Assembly: GCA_023228705.1 (NCBI GenBank)
Contig: JALOAS010000001.1
Location: 1 to 64,000 of the forward strand
Length of the DNA stretch: 64,000 nt
Reading direction: 5' to 3'
From: Ottowia sp.
GTDB lineage: Bacteria; Pseudomonadota; Gammaproteobacteria; Burkholderiales; Burkholderiaceae_C
Part shown: positions 57,243 through 64,000 of the stretch, one piece after another
How the letters are laid out: the number at the start of each line of letters is the position of its first letter
Position numbering within the stretch: position 1 is the stretch's first letter
The notes under the pieces: generated by a model
Databases searched by the model: none
What the model was told of the DNA's origin: nothing
The model's input: the letters and a program-made list of their open reading frames with translations, nothing else
Translations under genes and position numbers: made by a program

Positions 57243-58520
57243 CTACCGGCGGATCTCGTCGCGCAAGAACATCCGCGCCACGTTTTGCATGGTGTCTTGG
57301 CGCGCGCCTGGGGCTGCGGTGTTGAGCTCCACCCGGGCCCCGTGCAGCATTTTCTGAGACATGCCGCGCGCCAGCGCCTGCAGGACGGCGTCCACGTCTT
57401 CGCCGCGGGCCAGGCGGCGGCGGGCGCGGGCCAGTTCTATGGCCTGCCACTGGTCGGCCTGGGCGTTGAGTTCCTGAATCAGGGGGACGACGCCGTGGCT
57501 GGAGTCACGCTGCTCCAGCCAGTGCATGAAGCTTTGCACGCCGGCGTCGACGATGGCTTCGGCCTGGGAGACGGCCGCTTCGCGGCTGGCGTGGCCCTTC
57601 TTGACGATTCCGGCCAGGTCGTCCACCGTGTAGAGGTAGACGTCGTTCAGCTGCGCAACCTCGGGCTCGATGTCGCGGGGGACGGCCAGGTCCACCATGA
57701 AGATGGGACGGTGGCGGCGCTTCTTGACGGCGCTCCGGATCGCGCCCAGGCCAATGATGGGCAGCGCGCTGGCGGTGCTGCTGATGATGGCGTCGAACTC
57801 GTGCAGGTGCGCGGGCAGATCGGCCAGGCGCATGGCCTCGGCGCCCAGGCCGCTGGCAAGGTGCTCGCTGCGCGCCAGCGTGCGGTTGGCAATCGTCATG
57901 GATTTGGGATTGCGTGCCGCAAAGTGGGTGGCTGCCAGCGCGATCATTTCTCCCGCGCCGATGAAGAGCACGCGCAGCTGGCCCAGGTCCTCGAACAGCT
58001 GGCTGGCCAGTTCAACCGCGGCAGCCGCCATGCTGATCGAGTGCGCGCCTATTTCGGTGGAACTGCGCACCTGCTTGGCCACCGAGAAGCTGCGCTGGAA
58101 CAGCTGGTTGAGCGTGGTCCCCAGCGCACCGGCGTCTTGCGCGACCTGTATGGCGCGCTTGAGCTGGCCCAGGATCTGGGCCTCGCCCAGGACCATGCTG
58201 TCCAGGCCGCTGGCAACACGAAACGCGTGGCGCGCAGCCTGGTCGTCCTGCATGACGTAGCTGTGCTGGCGCAGCGCATCGGCCGGCACGTTGCCAGCCT
58301 GCGCCAGCCAGCCCAGCGTGTGGTCGACCTGCACGGTGTCCGAGGCACAGTAGACTTCGGTACGGTTGCAGGTGGACAGGATGGCCGCCTCGGGATGCTG
58401 CGGGTGGCCTTCCCGCAGGCCGGCGAGTGCCGGGGTGATCTGGTCCAGGGCAAATGCAAAGCGACCGCGCAGGTCAACTGGTGCGGTATTGTGGTTGAGG
58501 CCCAATGCCCAGACGGTCAT
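57243..58520 (-). CDS. hemA: Glutamyl-tRNA reductase
   Basis: First enzyme of C5 tetrapyrrole synthesis: NADPH-dependent reduction of glutamyl-tRNA to glutamate semialdehyde. The 425-residue product has nucleophile Cys51 in [25 protein letters not shown] and [14 protein letters not shown] (NADPH binding). [11 protein letters not shown] and the C-terminal dimerisation helix are also present. ATG 58520 lies eight bases after a TATAAT hexamer, so the transcript may have almost no leader. In relatives prfA and prmC follow; here the minor-pilin operon does. Confidence 0.96.
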   Translation of the reverse strand: MTVWALGLNHNTAPVDLRGRFAFALDQITPALAGLREGHPQHPEAAILSTCNRTEVYCASDTVQVDHTLGWLAQAGNVPADALRQHSYVMQDDQAARHAFRVASGLDSMVLGEAQILGQLKRAIQVAQDAGALGTTLNQLFQRSFSVAKQVRSSTEIGAHSISMAAAAVELASQLFEDLGQLRVLFIGAGEMIALAATHFAARNPKSMTIANRTLARSEHLASGLGAEAMRLADLPAHLHEFDAIISSTASALPIIGLGAIRSAVKKRRHRPIFMVDLAVPRDIEPEVAQLNDVYLYTVDDLAGIVKKGHASREAAVSQAEAIVDAGVQSFMHWLEQRDSSHGVVPLIQELNAQADQWQAIELARARRRLARGEDVDAVLQALARGMSQKMLHGARVELNTAAPGARQDTMQNVARMFLRDEIRR

Positions 58521-58528
58521 GACGCGTC

Positions 58529-58534
58529 ATTATA
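58529..58534 (-). promoter_or_regulatory. -10 box of a possible leaderless hemA promoter
   Basis: On the minus strand TATAAT ends eight bases before the hemA ATG. A transcript from it would start at or next to the start codon. There is no good -35 hexamer. The position may be chance or may indicate a leaderless mRNA. Confidence 0.35.
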
Positions 58535-58603
58535 GATAGTAGATAGAATTTGTTGCTGGCTTTGGAAGCACCCTGTGTTTGTGCGGGCGCGCATTGATCA
58601 AAA

Positions 58604-58891
58604 ATGACTTGGGGCGATCTGTTTTGGCATCTGGCCGGCTTTCTGGCGCCGGCGCTGGTGCTGGCGCCGGCCATGGTCCTGGCGTGCCGGCTGCTGGGCT
58701 GGCGGCCGGCGCTGAAGCTGGGCTGGATGGCGCAGGTGGGCGTCAACTTTGCGGCCTGCGTCCTGGTGCTGGCCTTTGGCCTGGCGTTGACGGGCGAAGA
58801 CGGCCGCATCGCGACATACACCGTGCTGGTCATGGTCAGCGCCGGATGCCAGTGGTTGCTGACGCGGCCGGGCAAACGCAAGAAGTCGTGA
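58604..58891 (+). CDS. Small membrane protein of unknown function
   Basis: 95-residue protein with two or three hydrophobic helices (FWHLAGFLAPALVLAPAMVLA, VGVNFAACVLVLAFGLAL, IATYTVLVMVSAGCQWLL) and a basic C-terminus (RPGKRKKS). I do not recognise a family. It is divergent from hemA and 184 bases before the pyruvate carboxylase gene. There is no clear ribosome-binding site, but helix spacing and length look protein-like. Confidence 0.6.
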   Translation: MTWGDLFWHLAGFLAPALVLAPAMVLACRLLGWRPALKLGWMAQVGVNFAACVLVLAFGLALTGEDGRIATYTVLVMVSAGCQWLLTRPGKRKKS

Positions 58892-59074
58892 TGCAGGCCG
58901 CCGGCAGCCCTGGGCGATGCGGGCCGGTCGCGCTGATGCGGTGCCAGCATGCGGGGCGCCAGGGGACTGGATCAAACGGGATTTTTCCCGATGTCTTTCC
59001 GTGCGGCTGCCGCCGGGAACCGTTTTTCACGCGCTGCGCTTGCCGCGGGGCGCGCCATTTCTGAGGACGCATTG

Positions 59075-62000
59075 ATGACCATCCGCAAGCTGCTTGTTGC
59101 CAACCGGGGGGAAATCGCCATTCGCATCATGCGGACCGCCGTCGAGATGGGTATCACCACGGTCGCGATCTATGCGCACGAGGACCGGTTTGCGCTGCAC
59201 CGGTTCAAGGCCGACGAGAGCTACATGGTGGGCGGGGGCGCGGCGCCGGTGGCAGCGTACCTGGACGTGGCGGACATCATCGGTGTTGCGCTGCAGTGCG
59301 GCGCCGATGCCATCCATCCCGGGTATGGCTTCCTGTCGGAAAACGCCGATTTTGCAGACGCCTGTGCCGCGGCCGGACTTGTGTTTGTCGGCCCGGGCGG
59401 CGACACGCTGCGCCAGCTGGGCGACAAGGTGGCGGCGCGCGCAGCCGCGCAGGCCGCTGCGGTTCCGGTGCTGCCCGCGTCAGGTACGCTGCCGGAAGAC
59501 GTGTCGGCGGTGCGCGACATCGCGGCAGGGCTGGGCTATCCGGTCATGCTCAAGGCCAGCTGGGGCGGCGGGGGCCGGGGCATGCGCGAGATTGAATCGG
59601 AAGACCAGCTGGCCGAGGCGCTGCGCACGGCACGCAGCGAAGCCAGGAGCGCGTTTGGCAGCGACGCCGGTTACCTGGAAAAGCTGGTGCGCGCGGCGCG
59701 CCACGTGGAAGTGCAGGTGCTGGGCGACCAGCACGGCAACATCATTCATCTGTATGAGCGCGACTGTACGGTGCAGCGCCGCCACCAGAAGGTGGCGGAA
59801 CGGGCGCCGGCGCCTTACCTGGACGCCGAACAGCGCGCGGCCTTGTGCGATGCCGCGCTGCGGCTGTGCCGGCACGTGGGTTACGTGGGCGCGGGCACGG
59901 TGGAATTCCTGCTCGATACCGAGACCGGGCAGTTTTACTTCATTGAGGTCAACCCGCGGCTGCAGGTGGAGCATACGGTGACCGAAGAAGTTACCGGCGT
60001 GGACATCGTCGCTGCGCAGTTGCGCATTGCCGAAGGCGCGCGCCTGGGCGCTGTGCCCGAGCTGCCGGTGCAGGAGCGGGTCCGCCTGAACGGCCATGCG
60101 CTGCAGTGCCGCGTCACCACCGAGGACCCGGAGAACGGATTTGCCCCCGATTACGGCCGGCTCACCGTGTACCGCAGTCCTGGCGGCATGGGCGTACGCC
60201 TGGACGGCGGTACAGCGTATACGGGCGCCGAGGTCACACCGTACTACGATTCGCTGCTGGTCAAGGTGACGGTGTCGGCCCCCAGCGTGGAGGTGCTGGT
60301 GCGGCGCATGAACCGCGTCCTGCGCGAGTTCCGCATCCGGGGCCTGGCGACCAACCTGCTGTTCCTGATCAAGCTGGTGGGCCACCCGGATTTTGCGCGT
60401 GGCCAGTACACCACGCGCTTCATTGATTCAACGCCCGAGCTGTTTGACTTTGCCGAACGGCGAGACCGCGCGACCAAGCTGCTGCGCTTCATGGGCGATG
60501 TCAGCGTCAACGGGCATCCGCTGATGACCGGACGCACCGCGCCGGAGTTTCCGCTTCCTGCGCCGCGCATGCCGGACATCGGCCTGCAGCAACCGCCGCC
60601 CGCCGGGTTGCGCGACGCGCTGCGCGCGCGCGGGCCGGCGGCCTTTGCCCGGTGGATGCGCGAGCAGCCGCGCGCATTGCTTACCGACACGTCCATGCGC
60701 GACGCGCACCAGTCGCTGCTGGCCACGCGCATGCGCAGCATCGACATGCTCAGGATCGCCCCGTATTACGCGCGCCTGGCGCCGCAGCTGCTGTCGCTGG
60801 AATGCTGGGGCGGCGCCACGTTTGACGTGGCGCTGCGCTTTTTGCGCGAGGATCCATGGCTGCGCCTGTCACGCTTGCGCGAAGCCATTCCCAACATCCC
60901 GCTGCAAATGCTGCTGCGCGCGTCCAACGCCGTGGGCTACACCAACTACCCGGACAACGTGGTGCGCTACTTCATCGAGCAGGCGGCGGCAACCGGAATT
61001 GATATCTTCCGCGTGTTTGATGCGCTCAACAACGTGGAGAACATGCGCGTGGCCATGGACGGCGTGCTGCAGACCGGCGCGCTGTGCGAGGCAGCCATCT
61101 GCTATTCGGGCGACCTCAGCGACCCGGGCGAGGACAAGTACACGCTGGCGTACTACGTTGACCTGGCGCGGCAGCTGGAAGCGGCCGGCGCGCATGTCCT
61201 GGGAATCAAGGACATGGCCGGGGTCTGCAAGCCGGCGGCGATCCGCCAGCTGGTGGCCGCGCTGCGCGCAGAAACGGGGCTGCCGCTGCATTTTCATACG
61301 CACGACACCAGCGGCATTGCCGCGTCCAGCGTGCTGGCGGCGGTGGACGCGGGGGTCGATGCGGTGGATGGCGCGCTGGACGCACTGAGCGGCCTGAGCT
61401 CGCAGCCCAACCTGGGCGCCATTGCCGCCGCGCTGGCGCATGGCGAGCGCGACACGGGCGTTGACCCGGGTGCGCTGCGCCAGCTCTCGGACTACTGGGA
61501 GGGCGTGCGCCGCCACTACGCGCCATTCGAGACCAGCCTGCGCGCCGGTACCGCAGATGTTTACCGCCATGCCATGCCCGGCGGCCAGTACAGCAACCTG
61601 CGCGAGCAGGCGCGCGCCATGGGCCTTGAGCAGCAGTGGCCCGAGATTGCGCAGGCCTATGCCGACGTGAACCGCCTGTTTGGCAACATCATCAAGGTCA
61701 CGCCGACTTCCAAGGTCGTAGGGGACCTGGCGCTGTACATGGTGGCGCAGGGGCTGACGCCGGAACAGGTGGCCGATCCGGACTTTGCCATTGACTTTCC
61801 CGCATCGGTGGTTGCTTTCTTCCGCGGCGAGCTGGGCACGCCCATGGGCGGTTTCCCGCCGGCGCTGCAGCGCAAGGTGCTGGGCGACCAGGAGCCGATA
61901 CGGGGGCGCCCCGCGGCAGCGCTGCCCAGCGTGGACCTGCAGGCCGTCCGGCAAGAGGTGCAGGACGAACTGGGCGTACCGATCAGCGACACCGACCTGG

Positions 62001-62509
62001 CCTCGCACCTCATGTACCCCAAGGTGTTTGCCGAATTTGCCGAGCACCGCAGCCGCTATGGCGACGTCAGCCACCTGCCGACGCCGGCCTTTTTCTACGG
62101 ACTGCAGGAGCAGCAGGAAATCGAGGTGGACATCGATACCGGCAAGCGGCTCATCATCAGCCTGCAGGGCAGTGCGCGTACCGACGCGCAGACCAGCCTT
62201 TTTTACGATGTCAACGGCCAGCCGCGCGTGGTGCGCGTTGCCAACGCCGACAGCGCGGTTGCTGCCGCGCGCGCCAAGGCCGACAGCAGCCGGCCGGGGC
62301 AGGTCGGCGCGCCCATCCCCGGCATGGTGGTCCAGGTTGCCGTGCGCGAGGGCGAGCGCGTCAGGAAGAACGAGCCGCTGCTCACGATTGAGGCCATGAA
62401 AATGGAAACCACCGTGGCCGCGCCGTGCAGTGGGCAGGTGGCGCGCATCCTGGTGCATACCGGCGACACGGTGGCCTCTGGCGACCTGGTGCTCGAGATC
62501 GAGCCCTGA
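59075..62509 (+). CDS. pyc: Pyruvate carboxylase
   Basis: Biotin-dependent enzyme that makes oxaloacetate from pyruvate and bicarbonate; 1144 residues, full-length single-chain type. Residues 1-450: biotin carboxylase (KLLVANRGEIAIRIMR, GYGFLSENADFA, ATP-grasp KASWGGGGRGMR, EVNPRLQVEHTVTEEVTG). Residues 530-990: carboxyltransferase TIM barrel (TDTSMRDAHQSLLATR, FHTHDTSG). The C-terminal biotin domain has Lys1109 in EAMKMETTV. GAGGA eight bases upstream supports ATG 59075. The gene is monocistronic. Confidence 0.96.
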   Translation: MTIRKLLVANRGEIAIRIMRTAVEMGITTVAIYAHEDRFALHRFKADESYMVGGGAAPVAAYLDVADIIGVALQCGADAIHPGYGFLSENADFADACAAAGLVFVGPGGDTLRQLGDKVAARAAAQAAAVPVLPASGTLPEDVSAVRDIAAGLGYPVMLKASWGGGGRGMREIESEDQLAEALRTARSEARSAFGSDAGYLEKLVRAARHVEVQVLGDQHGNIIHLYERDCTVQRRHQKVAERAPAPYLDAEQRAALCDAALRLCRHVGYVGAGTVEFLLDTETGQFYFIEVNPRLQVEHTVTEEVTGVDIVAAQLRIAEGARLGAVPELPVQERVRLNGHALQCRVTTEDPENGFAPDYGRLTVYRSPGGMGVRLDGGTAYTGAEVTPYYDSLLVKVTVSAPSVEVLVRRMNRVLREFRIRGLATNLLFLIKLVGHPDFARGQYTTRFIDSTPELFDFAERRDRATKLLRFMGDVSVNGHPLMTGRTAPEFPLPAPRMPDIGLQQPPPAGLRDALRARGPAAFARWMREQPRALLTDTSMRDAHQSLLATRMRSIDMLRIAPYYARLAPQLLSLECWGGATFDVALRFLREDPWLRLSRLREAIPNIPLQMLLRASNAVGYTNYPDNVVRYFIEQAAATGIDIFRVFDALNNVENMRVAMDGVLQTGALCEAAICYSGDLSDPGEDKYTLAYYVDLARQLEAAGAHVLGIKDMAGVCKPAAIRQLVAALRAETGLPLHFHTHDTSGIAASSVLAAVDAGVDAVDGALDALSGLSSQPNLGAIAAALAHGERDTGVDPGALRQLSDYWEGVRRHYAPFETSLRAGTADVYRHAMPGGQYSNLREQARAMGLEQQWPEIAQAYADVNRLFGNIIKVTPTSKVVGDLALYMVAQGLTPEQVADPDFAIDFPASVVAFFRGELGTPMGGFPPALQRKVLGDQEPIRGRPAAALPSVDLQAVRQEVQDELGVPISDTDLASHLMYPKVFAEFAEHRSRYGDVSHLPTPAFFYGLQEQQEIEVDIDTGKRLIISLQGSARTDAQTSLFYDVNGQPRVVRVANADSAVAAARAKADSSRPGQVGAPIPGMVVQVAVREGERVRKNEPLLTIEAMKMETTVAAPCSGQVARILVHTGDTVASGDLVLEIEP

Positions 62510-62533
62510 CCGGCGCCGCGGGCCGGGTCCGCC

Positions 62534-63649
62534 TCAGGCTGCCTGATCCGGGTTGCCGTCGTCGTCTGCGGGCGCGGGCGCACTGGCGGCGTCCACGCCG
62601 TTTTGCTGCGTGTGGCCGAACAGCGACCAGCAGGCAATGAACAGGGCGGCGATGGTCGGGCCGATGACAAAGCCGTTGATGCCGAACAGCACCATGCCGC
62701 CCAGCGTGGACAGCAGCACGATCCAGTCGGGCAGCTTGGTGTCCTTGCCGACCAGCATGGGGCGCAGCACGTTGTCCGACAGGCCTATGGCCACGACGCC
62801 CCAGACGATGAGCACCACGCCCTGCCAGATCGCGCCCGTGGCGAGCAGGTACAGTGCCACCGGGGCCCACACCAGCGCCGCACCTATGGCCGGCATGAGC
62901 GAGAGCAGCGCCATCACCACGCCCCAGAACAGGGCGCCCGTCACGCCCAGAACCCAGAACGCGAGGCCGCCAAGCGTTCCCTGGACGATGGCGATGACGA
63001 TGTTGCCCTTGACCGTGGCGCGCACCACGGTGGAGAACTTCTCGAGCAGGTAGTCGGTGTGTTCCGGCTCCAGCGGCAGCGCCTGGCGGAAGATGCCGGC
63101 CAGCCGCGTGCCGTCGCGCAGCAGGAAGAACAGCAGGTAGAGCATGACGCCAAAATTGACGACGAACTGGAACGTGTTCTGCCCCACCTCCAGCGTGTGC
63201 CTGGCGACGATCTGCCCGCCCTGCAGCGCGGCTTCGGACAGTTTTTCTATGACCTGTTCCAGGTTGAGCCAGTGCAGCTGCGCGATGCGCTCCGTGATCC
63301 AGTCTGGCAGCAGGGACAACACCTGCTGGTACGGATCGTGCAGGTCAAAGCCGCCGGCGCGTGCCTTCTGGATGAAAGTCAGGATGTCGGTGGCCAGCGA
63401 GGTCCCGATCAGCGCAATTGGCACGATGACGATGAGAACGCAAAACAGCAGCGTCAGCAGCGACGCCAGGTTGCTGCGTCCGCCCAGCCTGCGATGCATC
63501 CACTGGTTGAAGGGGTAAAACAGCAGCGCCAGCGTCACGGCCCACAGGATGGCGCCAAAAAACGGCGCCAGCACCCAGAGGAAGGCCACAGTGACCGCAG
63601 CCAGCAGCAGCAGGAAGACGGCGCGGCGCAGCGTGGTGGTGCTGTTCAT
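62534..63649 (-). CDS. AI-2E family transporter (PerM/TqsA-like)
   Basis: 371-residue membrane protein with about eight helices: a pair at the start (AVFLLLLAAVTVAFLWVLAPFFGAILWAV), a long amphipathic middle region, and C-terminal helices around GTLGGLAFWVLGVTGALFWGVVMALLSLMPAIGAAL. DNVLRPMLVGKDTKLPDWIVLLSTLGGM is the conserved signature. Members export autoinducer-2 in some species but others move other solutes, so the substrate is open. The C-terminus is Ala/Asp-rich. It is convergent with the pyruvate carboxylase gene. Confidence 0.9.
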   Translation of the reverse strand: MNSTTTLRRAVFLLLLAAVTVAFLWVLAPFFGAILWAVTLALLFYPFNQWMHRRLGGRSNLASLLTLLFCVLIVIVPIALIGTSLATDILTFIQKARAGGFDLHDPYQQVLSLLPDWITERIAQLHWLNLEQVIEKLSEAALQGGQIVARHTLEVGQNTFQFVVNFGVMLYLLFFLLRDGTRLAGIFRQALPLEPEHTDYLLEKFSTVVRATVKGNIVIAIVQGTLGGLAFWVLGVTGALFWGVVMALLSLMPAIGAALVWAPVALYLLATGAIWQGVVLIVWGVVAIGLSDNVLRPMLVGKDTKLPDWIVLLSTLGGMVLFGINGFVIGPTIAALFIACWSLFGHTQQNGVDAASAPAPADDDGNPDQAA

Positions 63650-63859
63650 GATGGGCTCGGACTATAACCTCATGGACCGAAACCGGGCAGCCTGGACCGC
63701 AAGCTGCTGGTTGGCAAGACCCCGGGACGCGGTTGTTGATCCAGGCGAGGGCATCAGCCCGTCTGGGAAAGCACCGACTGTACGCTCCGTGCGGGGCTCC
63801 GCACCCCTTGGGGTTGGGATGACATCTGCGCACACACGATCGCCAGAGAAGCTGGCGTA
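63650..63859. other. Intergenic gap before lpdA
   Basis: 210 bases between the permease gene and the lpdA end, both on the minus strand. It contains GTGCGGGGCTCCGCAC, a short G/C-rich hairpin near 63789-63804 without a T-tract. No gene is seen. Confidence 0.4.
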
Positions 63860-64000
63860 TCAGATGTGCAGCGCCTGGCCCAGTGCCTGCAACGCGGCTT
63901 CCTGGACCGCCTCGCCCAGTGTCGGGTGGGCATGGATGGTGCCGGCAATGTCCTCGAGCTGCGCGCCCATCTCCATGGACTGGGAAAACGCGGCGGCCAG
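63860..64000 (-). CDS. lpdA: Dihydrolipoyl dehydrogenase, C-terminal end (rest outside window)
   Basis: The last 46 codons of a minus-strand gene. The translation reads ...[20 protein letters not shown] then [21 protein letters not shown] and a stop. [14 protein letters not shown] is the dimer-interface motif of dihydrolipoyl dehydrogenase (E3), with the His-Pro pair that reaches into the partner subunit's active site. Whether it is the E3 of pyruvate or 2-oxoglutarate dehydrogenase cannot be told. Confidence 0.85.
   Translation of the reverse strand: MAAAFSQSMEMGAQLEDIAGTIHAHPTLGEAVQEAALQALGQALHI

Overview
The window is a high-GC chromosomal segment of a betaproteobacterium. Gene order points to Burkholderiales, probably close to Alcaligenaceae: rnc-era-recO-pdxJ-acpS, trmD-rplS, gyrA-pheA-tyrA-aroA/cmk-rpsA-ihfB-lapB, and an ompA next to gyrA whose short Trp/Asn/Cys-rich N-terminus ahead of an OmpA domain resembles that family's OmpA. 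The genus cannot be named from sequence alone.

Layout. 1-9.1 kb: housekeeping genes (rnc, era, recO, pdxJ, acpS, nagZ, a small membrane protein, lysS, a YggT-family protein), then a sulfide-oxidising flavocytochrome pair (class I cytochrome c plus FccB-like flavoprotein) behind its own promoter. 9.1-22.6 kb: a loosely packed accessory stretch with repeats, remnants and unrelated cassettes. These are DUF454, an SH3 protein, a 2OG-Fe(II) oxygenase, a DUF411 protein, a decayed DUF1887/Card1-like CARF-nuclease gene, a TPP enzyme + BASS transporter + SDR epimerase operon, a DsrE protein, an ArsR-type remnant, a class II amidotransferase, a Cys/Met PLP enzyme, an exported protein and an ArsR-rhodanese regulator. 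This stretch ends at a tRNA-Arg/tRNA-Pro pair. 22.8-30 kb: one minus-strand cluster for acyl-CoA catabolism (HAD hydrolase, acyl-CoA ligase, two enoyl-CoA hydratases, a Crp-type regulator, an APH-type kinase and an ACAD10/11-type dehydrogenase). It is best read as a 4-hydroxyacid degradation module.

30-37.5 kb: gamma carbonic anhydrase, hslO, trmD, rplS, an MCE lipid-transport set without its ATPase, lapB and ihfB. 37.5-46.7 kb (minus strand): gyrA, a DUF2059 protein, pheA, tyrA, a fused aroA-cmk and rpsA, a chain of close or overlapping genes. 47-50 kb: ompA with a strong terminator, a 323-bp repeat element with near-perfect terminal inverted repeats, a palindrome-rich non-coding stretch, and prfA. 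50.2-57.1 kb: a complete minor-pilin operon (fimT-pilV-pilW-pilX-pilY1-pilE), visibly more A/T-rich, sitting between hemA and prfA, which are normally neighbours. 57.2-64 kb: hemA, a small membrane protein, pyruvate carboxylase, an AI-2E-family permease and the 3' end of a dihydrolipoyl dehydrogenase gene.

Most notable are two dispersed non-coding repeat families. One is MITE-like, with copies at 9.6, 10.6 and 47.9 kb and a probable fragment at 12.2 kb. Also notable are the Card1-like remnant, the separated ACAD10-type modules (HAD, APH and ACAD as three genes in one cluster) and the TPP-BASS-SDR operon of unknown substrate. No CRISPR array, prophage, integrase or intact insertion sequence was seen.
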